Assembly (NCBI RefSeq): GCF_003751265.1
Contig: NZ_RJKN01000002.1
Span: 124,001 to 188,000, forward strand
Reading direction: 5' to 3'
From: Pseudokineococcus lusitanus
GTDB taxonomy: Bacteria; Actinomycetota; Actinomycetes; Actinomycetales; Quadrisphaeraceae
DNA: 64,000 nucleotides
Shown here piece after piece: positions 37,944-45,765 of this stretch (position 1 is the first letter of the stretch; each line of letters opens with the position of its first letter). The translations under genes and the position numbers were made by a program. The notes under the pieces are model-generated. The model was given only the letters and a program-made list of their open reading frames with translations. It searched no databases and was not told the DNA's origin.

Positions 37944-38771
37944 GTGCTGCCCTCATCACGACTCAGCCTTGCCGGTGGCCGTCTGCACGTCGTCGTCGAC
38001 GGAAGCGAGGAGCCCCGGCCCGGGCACCTACGCGCCCTCGCGCGAATCACGGCGCGGGTCTACGTCCTGCAGATGCCCCAGGGACACCACGGCCTGGACT
38101 GGCTGATGCCCATCGCCGGCCGCATGGAAGAACTGTTCGTCGCCGGGCATGAGTGCGAAGACCTCAGCGCGCTGCAGCACTTCACCCGCCTGCGGAGCCT
38201 TTCCCTCGTCGGGCGCCCGCACCCCCAGGGGCCGCCGCTGACCCACGTCGCCGATCGGCTGCACGAGTACGGCGGGCCCTGGTTCCCCGCGCTTGACCCG
38301 GTCCTGGCCTCCCCTGTCCTGCGCGACCTGATGCTCGAGCAGCCACCCCGAGACCTCACGGCCCGCCTCACCGCACCACTCGAGCACCTGCGGCTCCTTA
38401 GTGCCCGCAAGCTCACGACCATCCCGGTCCTGACCTGCACCGACACCCTCACCTCCTTGGAGATCGCCGGCGGCCGCGACCTCGACCTGACCGGCGTCGC
38501 CGCCTACACCCGGCTCGACCGCCTGGACCTGTACGGGCGGACGCCGCTGACCTCCTTCAGCGAGCTCACCCGCTCCCCCACGCTCCGGCGCCTGTTCCTC
38601 GAGCACTGCTACGCCGTCGACGACATCGACGCCCTCAAGCAGCTGAGCCTCGATGAGCTCCGGATCATCGGACGCCCCGAAAGCCTGGACCCGTACTTCC
38701 TCAGCACTGCGCGGGGGCTCGGCGTCCGTAAGTTCTCCGCTCCCCCCGGCGACACCCCACGAGGCAGCTGA
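37944..38771 (+). CDS. Leucine-rich-repeat-like hypothetical protein
   Basis: A 275-residue protein with irregular ~22-residue Leu-rich repeats: HFTRLRSLSLVGRPHPQ, LEHLRLLSARKLTTIPVL, LTSLEIAGGRDLDLTGV, YTRLDRLDLYGRTPLTSF, LRRLFLEHCYAVDDIDAL. This suggests a protein-binding solenoid, as in immunity-type proteins. GTG 37944 follows GAGGGTGGG. The 240-bp gap before it contains an AT-rich patch (CTAAATTATCGGCTATAC, 37702-37719) that may be its promoter. Confidence 0.65.
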   Translation: MLPSSRLSLAGGRLHVVVDGSEEPRPGHLRALARITARVYVLQMPQGHHGLDWLMPIAGRMEELFVAGHECEDLSALQHFTRLRSLSLVGRPHPQGPPLTHVADRLHEYGGPWFPALDPVLASPVLRDLMLEQPPRDLTARLTAPLEHLRLLSARKLTTIPVLTCTDTLTSLEIAGGRDLDLTGVAAYTRLDRLDLYGRTPLTSFSELTRSPTLRRLFLEHCYAVDDIDALKQLSLDELRIIGRPESLDPYFLSTARGLGVRKFSAPPGDTPRGS

Positions 38772-38789
38772 CGACCGCTCCCCCGGTCT

Positions 38790-38816
38790 CCGCAGACGAT
38801 CGTCAGTGGGACGGCA
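38790..38816. repeat. Single copy of the dispersed GACGATCG repeat
   Basis: CGCAGACGATCGTCAGTGGG followed by ACGGCA matches the right end of the 40.3-kb array (TGACGATCGTCAGCTGGG, then ACGGCA). It lies in the 160-bp gap between two convergent genes; no gene seen there. Confidence 0.65.
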
Positions 38817-38931
38817 CGGTGTAGCGGCGGCGCTGGCCTCGAACGGCCGCAGGCGCGCTGCCGGGCGGCCGTCACCGGCGACCGGTCAGAACGTCGCTTG
38901 TGGGCCGCCGGAAAGCTCAACTTCGGCTGGT

Positions 38932-39486
38932 TTAGGGCAGCAGAGCCGCTGCGATATACGCGATCCAGGTCATCCAGAGGACCATCTCGTACCACTCTGG
39001 ACTTCGGGGGCGTCTGCTCACCCGTCGGGCGGCACGCGTTGTAAGGCTGGCGGTGGGATGGTTGAGGAAAGCCTCAGTCAGAAGGTCCCGCTCTGCTGGG
39101 ACCTCCTCATGGTCGTCGACGCCTAGAGCCCAGGCGTACACCTGTCCGCCAGTTGTACGTAGCCTCATCCAGCCGGGGAAGCCCTCGCTCAGACCGAGGT
39201 ACGCCTGACGCGGCACAGTGGTATCGCTGATCAAGTTTCGAACGATCAGGTGGTCGGGCCAGACGTCGATACGCGGGCGCGCGCCAAGTGTGAGGAGGAC
39301 GACGCTGAGGGCGGGGAATACCCACCCGTAGTCGAGAAGGACCTGCAGTGAGGTCGGCGGTGGGGTGTCCGGGCTTGAGCGCCACGCAAAGAACCGATCC
39401 GTGGCGACCGTGAACGCCAGCACCCCGAAGCCGCTGAGGAAGCCAGCCCAACGATTGAGCTGACGGCGCACCACCACGGGATACAT
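38932..39486 (-). CDS. Hypothetical membrane protein with PH-like central domain
   Basis: A 184-residue protein: two N-terminal spans (FLSGFGVLAFTVATDRFFAW and VFPALSVVLLTLGARP), a soluble beta-rich region (RIDVWPDHLIVRNLISDTTV, then FPGWMRLRTTGGQVYAWAL), and a C-terminal span (WMTWIAYIAAALLP). The middle resembles bacterial PH-domain membrane proteins, by pattern only. Function unknown. GC is lower than the flanking core. Confidence 0.6.
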   Translation of the reverse strand: MYPVVVRRQLNRWAGFLSGFGVLAFTVATDRFFAWRSSPDTPPPTSLQVLLDYGWVFPALSVVLLTLGARPRIDVWPDHLIVRNLISDTTVPRQAYLGLSEGFPGWMRLRTTGGQVYAWALGVDDHEEVPAERDLLTEAFLNHPTASLTTRAARRVSRRPRSPEWYEMVLWMTWIAYIAAALLP

Positions 39487-39638
39487 ACGGCCGAGTCTCT
39501 CAACGTGGCTGCCGGTCGACCGCCCAGGCGCCGAGCTGACCGCCGCAGGCGCAAGCGGGCACCTGGCATGCCCTCGTGGCCGGCGCCGCTGCTCTGCCCA
39601 GTGGGGTGAGTGCGCTACTCAGGCCACGCGGCTACGTC

Positions 39639-39668
39639 CCGGATGACGATCGCTGGCCGGTCACCGCC
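39639..39668. repeat. Single copy of the dispersed GACGATCG repeat
   Basis: TGACGATCGCTGGCCGGTCA is identical to the core of the array unit; the flanks differ. Located in the 266-bp gap between two leftward genes, in which I see no gene. Confidence 0.75.
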
Positions 39669-39752
39669 TCGTTCCCACCGACGGCAGCACCCAGCCCTCA
39701 GCGTCGCGTCATGGTTGGCCTCAGGTCCCCCCGGTAGGCCTCGTGTGCCCGC

Positions 39753-40274
39753 TCAGGGAGTCACCGCTTCAGCTATCCGACCGCGAAGATTCTCGATCGC
39801 GTCCACATCGGCCGTCACGACGACCGAGTCCCAGGTCTCGTGCACGTAGATCACCAATGCGCCATGGCGCCAGACCCAGATCCGCTCAGGCATGCCCACC
39901 AGCAGGAGGGCCCGCGCGACCTCGCTGGTAAACCGACCTTCAGCGACTCCACGTCCGTGGCCCCTCAGGCCCGCGTCGGTCAGGACTTGGCGGTCGCGCT
40001 CGAGCGGGACCTCCGCACGGACGTGCGTACAGCCAATGTCCTTGGTCCAGTCGAAGAGGGCGGCCAGTGCCGCCTCCATGACGCGGTCCTGCTCCGCGTC
40101 ACGAAGCTGCACGTATGACGAAGGCAGGTCTCTCTGGTCCACAGGAAGGGGCTGCCCGTCCCAGGGTCGAAGACCCCATGCTCCGTGCATGAGAAGGCCA
40201 GCAGCGTCGGGGACGTCGGTGCGCGAGACCACGACGCCAGCCCACCACACGCGCCGGCCTGAGGCCCTCACCAA
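39753..40274 (-). CDS. Hypothetical protein
   Basis: A 173-residue protein. DRVMEAALAALFDWTKDIGC, then VRAEVPLERDRQVLTDAGL, loosely recalls an acetyltransferase fold half, and RIWVWRHGALVIYVHETWDS follows. No family recognised. It starts 17 bases from the left end of the 29-bp tandem array, which therefore overlaps its promoter region. Confidence 0.6.
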   Translation of the reverse strand: MVRASGRRVWWAGVVVSRTDVPDAAGLLMHGAWGLRPWDGQPLPVDQRDLPSSYVQLRDAEQDRVMEAALAALFDWTKDIGCTHVRAEVPLERDRQVLTDAGLRGHGRGVAEGRFTSEVARALLLVGMPERIWVWRHGALVIYVHETWDSVVVTADVDAIENLRGRIAEAVTP

Positions 40275-40290
40275 CCGACCAATGCCCGTT

Positions 40291-40540
40291 CCGCTGACGA
40301 TCGCTGGCCGGTCAGCGTCCCGCTGACGATCGCTGGCCGGTCAGCGTCCCGCTGACGATCGCTGGCCGGTCAGCGTCCCGCTGACGATCGCTGGCCGGTC
40401 AGCGTCCCGCTGACGATCGCTGGCCGGTCAGCGTCCCGCTGACGATCGCTGGCCGGTCAGCGTCCCGCTGACGATCGCTGGCCGGTCAGCGTCCCGCTGA
40501 CGATCGTCGTCCGGTCAGCGTCCCGCTGACGATCGTCAGC
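40291..40540. repeat. 29-bp tandem repeat array without spacers
   Basis: Seven identical 29-bp units start at 40291 and every 29 bases to 40465; an eighth variant starts at 40494 and a partial ninth at 40523. Each reads CCGCTGACGATCGCTGGCC then GGTCAGCGTC, so GCTGAC and GTCAGC form a 6-bp-arm hairpin around CGATCGCTGGCCG. No unique spacers exist, so it is not CRISPR. It fills the divergent region between genes at 40274 and 40632. Single or paired copies recur at 29974, 38790, 39639 and 41548. Confidence 0.95.
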
Positions 40541-40631
40541 TGGGACGGCAGACCGAACGTCGATCGCCACCGCGCCACTGACGACAAGCGGGCACGCCTT
40601 GCGCTGAGGCTTGGCTCCGTACCGTCACCTC

Positions 40632-41528
40632 ATGTCCTACGACGTGGCGGTGTGGGTGGGCCCTCAACCGGCGGACAACGCTGAGGCGTTGGCACGCTAC
40701 GAGCAACTGTGCGCTGCGGCTCAAGACAGCACCCCGGCAGCACCGCCACTGCTGGCCTTCCTCGAGGAGCTGCGCCGAGTCCTACCGGACGACGAAGTCT
40801 GGGCTTCGGAGCCCAGCGAAGACGTCGAAGCGGGCGGCTCTCTGATGCACCTGAACATGACCAACTCAAGCTCAGGCCACGACCTCGCCCGGCTGACAGA
40901 CGCCGCCCACCGCCACGGCCTCGTCGTGTTCGACCTGCAGGGCGACAACGGCGGCGATGTGTACCTACCGCTCGATGACGGCTCGAGCTATGCCGACCAC
41001 ATCGCTCCGCCACGCTCGGCCGTCCCCACCGATGTCGTCAAGAAGCGCGTCCGCGACAGCCTCCGGGCGGAGCTCAAGGCTCTCGGGCTGACCAAGCACG
41101 GCCCTTACACGTGGCGCCGCGCGCTCGACAGCGGCCACAACTTGGAGGTTCATCTGTCAGTGCGCTCCCGCGATGGGGCGCGTGACCTCTTCGTCGACGT
41201 CAACCTGCACCTCGGCCGGGACGCCGTCACCGGCTACCTCGTCGACTGGCGCTGGGACATCGGGCGGATGCTGACTAACGCCGAATGGCAACAGGTCAAC
41301 AGGGACCTCGAGGAGCGCCGAGCACAAGGTCCCGACACGATGGAGCAATCCAGTGCATGGCTCGACTGGGACAACACCTGGAACCGGTACGACCTAGGGC
41401 TGCCCATCACGACGGCAGACGATCTCGAGCACTGGGTGCCCGTCCTCACGCAGGTGACAGTGCGGACCTGCCAAGGACTGCTCGCCGACCCGCAGCAGCT
41501 TCCTGAAGTCGAGCCATGGGACGCCTGA
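40632..41528 (+). CDS. Hypothetical protein of two-part layout
   Basis: A 298-residue soluble protein. SYDVAVWVGPQPADNAEALA, then LLAFLEELRRVLPDDEVWAS and SSSGHDLARLTDAAHRHGLV, form an N-terminal half of the YDVAVWEG type seen in small actinobacterial proteins. The second half (KKRVRDSLRAELKALGLTKH, then YTWRRALDSGHNLEVHLSVR) resembles DUF4304. A natural fusion of the two is possible. ATG 40632 is preferred over an ATG seven codons upstream. Follows the 29-bp array. Confidence 0.6.
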   Translation: MSYDVAVWVGPQPADNAEALARYEQLCAAAQDSTPAAPPLLAFLEELRRVLPDDEVWASEPSEDVEAGGSLMHLNMTNSSSGHDLARLTDAAHRHGLVVFDLQGDNGGDVYLPLDDGSSYADHIAPPRSAVPTDVVKKRVRDSLRAELKALGLTKHGPYTWRRALDSGHNLEVHLSVRSRDGARDLFVDVNLHLGRDAVTGYLVDWRWDIGRMLTNAEWQQVNRDLEERRAQGPDTMEQSSAWLDWDNTWNRYDLGLPITTADDLEHWVPVLTQVTVRTCQGLLADPQQLPEVEPWDA

Positions 41529-41547
41529 CCTCCCTGCCGTACCCCCG

Positions 41548-41607
41548 CCGGGTGACGATGGCGGGCCGGTCATTGTCCCGCTAACGATCGACATGTGGAG
41601 CTGGTCA
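41548..41607. repeat. Two degenerate copies of the dispersed repeat
   Basis: GTGACGATGGCGGGCCGGTCA and then GCTAACGATCGACATG, spaced ~30 bp and diverged from the array unit. Located in the 178-bp gap between convergent genes. Confidence 0.6.
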
Positions 41608-41706
41608 AATGCCTAGGCGCCTAGAGCCAGAGCGCACCCTTGACGAGCCGGTCGAGAGGCAGTTGTCACTCGAGTCTTGCAAGCGCCGATAACTGCCCCG
41701 GCGTCC

Positions 41707-42219
41707 CTAACGGCGCCGCGCCGCGCCAGGGAGCTGGTCAACAATGTTTTGCAGGCCGTCATCCAACGTCCATACGCCAATCTGCACAACATCCTGGGGG
41801 TAGCTGGCACGGAGCCGGCGGAGCTCGCTAAGGATGAGCAGGTCTCCCGCCTCGTGAGCACGTGTGCTCATGGCGTCGACATAGTTTGGAACCGGGGGCG
41901 CCTGGTCCAGGAAGTCGCGCAGTAACGCCTCGTCCCAATGTAAGCCACGGAAGGCCCACGGCGCCTCGCCGCGCAACGCGTCCTTTATCACTCCACTGAG
42001 TTTTTCGGCACACGCCCGTCGGTGGTCGCCGTTGCCGGCAGGGATGCGCTGGACGTGCTGTGCCGTTTCGATGACGGCGGCAACAGGTATCTGTACGCGA
42101 ACGCTACCGCGTATGCGCTCAGCGAGTCCTTGACGAACCGCGTCAACGTCCTGGGCCTCCATTCTGATGCCGATCACATTGATGAGGACCGAACTATCCA
42201 TGAGGTCGATCTGCATCAT
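41707..42219 (-). CDS. PIN-domain protein coupled to an AAA ATPase
   Basis: A 170-residue protein with PIN nuclease landmarks in order: Asp8 in DLMDSSVLINV, Glu51 in VAAVIETAQHV, Asp126 in EAGDLLILSEL and Asp153/154 in VWTLDDGLQ. All acidic positions of the metal site appear present. No VapB-like antitoxin gene is visible. Instead its ATG overlaps the stop of the upstream ATPase (ATGATG at 42219; the second ATG would also work), so both are made together. Probably an RNase or DNase effector controlled by the ATPase; inference. Confidence 0.75.
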   Translation of the reverse strand: MMQIDLMDSSVLINVIGIRMEAQDVDAVRQGLAERIRGSVRVQIPVAAVIETAQHVQRIPAGNGDHRRACAEKLSGVIKDALRGEAPWAFRGLHWDEALLRDFLDQAPPVPNYVDAMSTRAHEAGDLLILSELRRLRASYPQDVVQIGVWTLDDGLQNIVDQLPGAARRR

Positions 42220-43595
42220 CGACCCTCAGGGCTAGGAGTTAACCGATCCAAGTAGTCGAGCGCTGCCTCGGCTGTCGGCGGCTTGGTCGGCTGTACGTCG
42301 AGTTCACCGGCCGCCACAGCCTCACCGACACGCCCCTGACTAGCAATCGAAAGGTAGTTGGGGTGTTCGACGAGGCTTGCAAGCCGCGCCTGCCCAGTTG
42401 TCGAGTCTTTCGTACAGGTCAGAACGCCACGGTGGTCGTCAGGGGTGAGTGCGTCCAGCAGCGCGGGGCTGTGCGTCGTGGCGATGAGGGTCAATCCCCG
42501 CTCTTCGGTCTCGCGCCGCAGGAGGTCTAGCACCGCAGCCGCCTGGGCCGGGTACAGACCATTCTCCACCTCCTCGATGAGCAACGTCCTAGCTCCTGGG
42601 CGCTCTGCGGTCGTCCCACCTGACGACCGTCCGAGGTAAAGCAGGGTCGCCACAATAGCGAGGTAGCGAAGAGTGCCGTCGCTCATCACTGAGGCGGTAG
42701 TGAGCGTTTGGGGCGATGGCTGCTCCTGAAGCGCCACCATGACGTCGACGGTGCCCACACGAGGAAGCGTCGCCTCAGCGAACTGAATGGAGTCGAGCCC
42801 TTCGCCCACCAGGCCCCGAATGAGGTTGGTGAGGCGAGGCCACGCGGTCTCGTCGTCTCGCAGTGCGTAGGCGACGGCTGAGGTTGTTGACCCCGTGCGA
42901 TTGGGGGGCTCCCCAATCCGCGCGTAGGAGCGCATTTCACCAGGCACCGGGTCTAGGACGAAAATGTTTCGCAGGGCGTCAATCACGACCTGGCAGTCGC
43001 GGGCTACGCTCCGTCTAGCGGCGGTGTCCTGTGGCACTTTGCTGACAGCCTGCAGCGTGACCAGCCTCGAAGTCAGCATGGTCATAAATTTAGGTTGCGC
43101 CCCCGAATACACCTCGACGTCGCAGATGCCCTCACCAGGTGCACGACGAGCGGCGTGGAACAAGCGGCGCACGCGACCACGAGCGTTGGTGTAAGTCAGG
43201 GACTCATCCTGGATTTCAGGCTGCCGCCCCCCGACGTCAAACTGAATGTCCAAGTCAAAGCGCCCCGTCGGAACCTGAATGCTGCATCCCACCGAAACGG
43301 TGTCGCTGCCATACGGGGCGGCAGCCGAAAGACTGCCTCGGAGACCGGCGACAGTGTTGTCAGCCCTCTCGAGATCCGCTACGTCTCGCTCGTCCGCAAG
43401 GAGCGCCATCAGAGCAAAGGCGTCGAGGGCGTTGGATTTTCCGCTGCCATTCGGCCCGACAAGTAGCGTAAGCGGACTAAGATTGAAGGCCTGTGACTGA
43501 TAGTTCTTGAAGGCGTGGAGACGCACTTGGCTGATGCGGCCCACGACCGCCGCTCCAGCGGAGTCAGGTGGGGCAGCCGCTATGGCTTCAGTCAT
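42216..43595 (-). CDS. AAA/ABC-type ATPase (RecF/OLD-like), partner of PIN protein
   Basis: A 459-residue ATPase. HAFKNYQSQAFNLSPLTLLV precedes Walker A GPNGSGKSN (47-55). A long middle domain is followed by signature VMSDGTLRYLAIVATLLYLG, Walker B LLIEEVENGLYP and switch IATTHSPALLDAL. No TOPRIM follows, unlike the 31.5-kb protein; the nuclease function seems supplied by the overlapping PIN gene. Such ATPase-effector pairs are typical of anti-phage systems. Composition is AT-richer than core genes, suggesting transfer. ATG 43595. Confidence 0.8.
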   Translation of the reverse strand: MTEAIAAAPPDSAGAAVVGRISQVRLHAFKNYQSQAFNLSPLTLLVGPNGSGKSNALDAFALMALLADERDVADLERADNTVAGLRGSLSAAAPYGSDTVSVGCSIQVPTGRFDLDIQFDVGGRQPEIQDESLTYTNARGRVRRLFHAARRAPGEGICDVEVYSGAQPKFMTMLTSRLVTLQAVSKVPQDTAARRSVARDCQVVIDALRNIFVLDPVPGEMRSYARIGEPPNRTGSTTSAVAYALRDDETAWPRLTNLIRGLVGEGLDSIQFAEATLPRVGTVDVMVALQEQPSPQTLTTASVMSDGTLRYLAIVATLLYLGRSSGGTTAERPGARTLLIEEVENGLYPAQAAAVLDLLRRETEERGLTLIATTHSPALLDALTPDDHRGVLTCTKDSTTGQARLASLVEHPNYLSIASQGRVGEAVAAGELDVQPTKPPTAEAALDYLDRLTPSPEGR

Positions 43596-43981
43596 GTGGT
43601 CACAGTAGATGCGCGGGGGGCAAGGGCTGGGTGTGGCGCGACTCGCACTGGGTGTGGGGCGTCGGGGCTGTCCGAACTTGGAGCGAGTCGTGAGCCTTCA
43701 CCAGAAGGTTGCTGACGAGCCCGTCGCAGGAGCACGCGTTGGCGACAGCAAGGAGGAGAGCCCGGCGGTCCCACCAAGCGACCGTCTGTCGGTGACGCCG
43801 CAGGTCAGCGACCCGTCGAGGCGTCGCTTGGCAGCGGGCGTCCCGATAGTCCTGTCCGGTTTGATTTCCCGCTCAGGGGCGTCGTACGGACGGCCCTGGT
43901 GGCTGCGCGAGAGTCGGTTGGCCTCGCGGGCGAGCTCGACGATCGATGGTCCCGACCATGCGGCGAACCTGGGCCTCGCTG
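43596..43981. other. Gap without a recognised gene
   Basis: About 390 bases. On the minus strand a stretch around 43800-43990 reads SIVELAREANRLSRSHQGRP followed by YDAPEREIKPDRTIG, which looks protein-like, but I find no plausible start or family. Possibly a gene fragment. Confidence 0.35.
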
Positions 43982-44419
43982 TCAGCGGTGCGCCGGCTGT
44001 AGCTGCTCGCGGGTCCACGGGCCCGCGCCGTGCAGCCACCGGTCCAACCAGTGAGGCCACCGGACCCATCGGCGGTTCCACTCGCCGGCGAACCAGGCCT
44101 CGGCGTAGTCCAACGGGGTGACGACGCCTGCCGTGGCGGTGCCCGCGGGCGAACGGCGCACGGCGTCGTCGACCAGCGCCTGCAGCGCGGCGGCGTCGAC
44201 CTCACCGGTGAGGGTGAGCACCACGCGCTCCTCCTTCCGCACGCTCGCGATGGCCAGGACCGCACCGTCGACGCGGTAGGCGGTCACGTACTCGTCGTCC
44301 TCGACCATCAGGAACTCCATCGACCCAGCCGCGTACGCCGCATCGGCGTAGACGTCGAGGTCACCGTCACGGTCGAGCACGAAGACCGCCCCGCCGACCG
44401 GCGCCTCATCACGAGCCAC
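43982..44419 (-). CDS. Hypothetical protein overlapping the resolvase gene
   Basis: A 145-residue protein with GGAVFVLDRDGDLDVYADAA, EFLMVEDDEYVTAYRVDGAV, and WNRRWVRWPHWLDRWLHGAG near the end. GTG 44419 lies 11 bases inside the resolvase 3' end, so the two are co-translated. No family recognised; its tie to the recombinase suggests it travelled with it. Confidence 0.6.
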   Translation of the reverse strand: MARDEAPVGGAVFVLDRDGDLDVYADAAYAAGSMEFLMVEDDEYVTAYRVDGAVLAIASVRKEERVVLTLTGEVDAAALQALVDDAVRRSPAGTATAGVVTPLDYAEAWFAGEWNRRWVRWPHWLDRWLHGAGPWTREQLQPAHR

Positions 44420-45002
44420 CGCCGACCCCCTGCTCCCCCGTCGCCCGCGAAGCCAGGACGTTGCGGTAGATCGTGTTGCGGGAGACACCGAGGTGGGCGG
44501 CAACGCCGGTGACGGTGGCGCCGGGCTGGGCGAGCAGGGACCGGGCGGCCTCGATCCGCTCGGGGCCCATGACGGTGGGTCGGCCGCCGACGCGGCCGCG
44601 GGCGCGGGCGGCCTCGAGCCCGGCGATGGTCCGCTCCCGGATGAGCTGACGTTCGAAGTCGGCCAGGGCGCCGAAGATCGAGAAGACGAGGCGACCGCCG
44701 GCGGTGGTGGTGTCGATGGACTCGGTCAGGGACCGAAAGCCCACTCCCCTGCCCTCGAGCTCGTTGACCGTGGCCAGCAGGTGCGGCAGGGACCGGCCGA
44801 GCCGGTCCAAACGCCAGACGACGAGGGTGTCGCCGGGCAGCAGCCGCTCGAGGAGCTGGGTCAGCTGAGGGCGGTCGTCGCGCGAGCCGGAGGCGACGTC
44901 GATCCACAGCCGGGCGCAGCCGGCGGCCGTCAGCGCGTCGTGCTGGAGCGAGGCGTCCTGCGAGGTCGTCGAGACCCGGGCGTAGCCGTAGGCGTGAGGC
45001 AC
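44409..45002 (-). CDS. Serine recombinase, resolvase/invertase type
   Basis: A 197-residue resolvase. N-terminal HAYGYARVSTTSQDASLQ holds the catalytic Ser in ARVST; VVWRLDRLGRSLPHLLATV, RLVFSIFGALADFERQLIRE and RTIAGLEAARARGRVGGRP complete the catalytic domain and E helix. The C-terminal HTH is VTGVAAHLGVSRNTIYRNVL. Length and motifs suggest an active Tn3-family-type resolvase or DNA invertase. No transposase is nearby, so it may be a solo relic or belong to the arsenic island. Confidence 0.9.
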   Translation of the reverse strand: MPHAYGYARVSTTSQDASLQHDALTAAGCARLWIDVASGSRDDRPQLTQLLERLLPGDTLVVWRLDRLGRSLPHLLATVNELEGRGVGFRSLTESIDTTTAGGRLVFSIFGALADFERQLIRERTIAGLEAARARGRVGGRPTVMGPERIEAARSLLAQPGATVTGVAAHLGVSRNTIYRNVLASRATGEQGVGGGS

Positions 45003-45038
45003 TCCCCCACCGTGCCGCAAAGGTCGACCACCGAGTTG

Positions 45039-45092
45039 TGGCACGCCGAGGTTTCCGACACGACTTTTGGCACGCGAGCACCCGGCGTGTCG
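45039..45092. promoter_or_regulatory. Candidate resolvase-binding repeats
   Basis: Upstream of the resolvase, TGGCACGC occurs at 45039 and 45068, and CGACACG (45056-45062) is inverted as CGTGTCG (45086-45092). Short inverted and direct repeats just before the gene are what a res site would show. Inference from position and symmetry. Confidence 0.35.
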
Positions 45093-45230
45093 CAGCCCCG
45101 ACGCCAAGCCGCGGCGACTGTCCCTCAAACCATCGAATGCGACCACGGACGGTCTCGTAGGAGGTTTCCCACAACTTCGGGCCTCCGACCACCTCGACGA
45201 GTCACGTCGCTGGCTCGGGAGTCCGGAGGG

Positions 45231-45647
45231 TTAGGTCGTCAGGCGGTGGGCGAGCTCGGTGGTGCGGGCGGCGATGTCCTCGCGGATCAGCGCCATGCGC
45301 TCTGCGCCCTCGACGCCGCGCAGGGAGGGCTCGTCGGTCTCCCAGGTCTCGACGGTGGTGCCGGGGGCGGGGTCGACGTGGGCCTCGGAGCCGAGGACGA
45401 CGACGAGGTCTGCTGCGTCGACCATCTGCGGGGTGAGCTGGCGGGGGGTCTGGTCGGTGATGTCGACGCCGACGTCGAGGAGGCTGCGGACGGATTGCTC
45501 GTTGAGGCGGTCGCCGGCGTTGGTGCCGGCGGAGGCGATGGTGACGTCGCCGCCGGTCTCGGCGACGGCCTTGCGCATCAGTCCGGCGGCCATCTGGGAC
45601 TTGCCGCCGTTCTTGACGCAGACGAACAGCACGCTGGTGGCGGTCAT
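45231..45647 (-). CDS. ArsC-like low-molecular-weight phosphatase, variant P-loop
   Basis: A 138-residue protein of the arsenate reductase/LMW-PTPase fold. The P-loop reads VCVKNGGKSQMAAGLMRKA, where the usual form is CVHNAGRSQ: the conserved Arg is Lys. LVVVLGSEAHVDPAPGTT and VETWETDEPSLRGVEGAERM follow. This K-variant is familiar in actinobacteria, sometimes called an ArsC-like mycothiol transferase; activity on arsenate is uncertain. GAGGAG precedes the ATG. Same strand as ArsR and the GNAT gene. Confidence 0.82.
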   Translation of the reverse strand: MTATSVLFVCVKNGGKSQMAAGLMRKAVAETGGDVTIASAGTNAGDRLNEQSVRSLLDVGVDITDQTPRQLTPQMVDAADLVVVLGSEAHVDPAPGTTVETWETDEPSLRGVEGAERMALIREDIAARTTELAHRLTT

Positions 45648-45683
45648 GACGGTTCTCCTCGTGGGCGGGTAGCCGGCCGGCCC

Positions 45684-45732
45684 GGGGCCGGCTCCGGACC
45701 GGGGCCGGCTCCGGACCGGGGCCGGCTCCGGA
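45684..45732. repeat. 17-bp tandem repeat
   Basis: Three 17-bp units (GGGGCCGGCTCCGGACC, the last incomplete) at 45684, 45701 and 45718, in the gap between the ArsC-like and acetyltransferase genes. Each unit can form a GC-rich stem. Confidence 0.85.
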
Positions 45733-45765
45733 TGGGTCGGGCAGGCGTCGGAGCGGGGCGCGGGG

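Noticed and set aside
40291-40540. CRISPR array
   Set aside because: The 29-bp units are directly adjacent with no unique spacers, and no cas genes are present.
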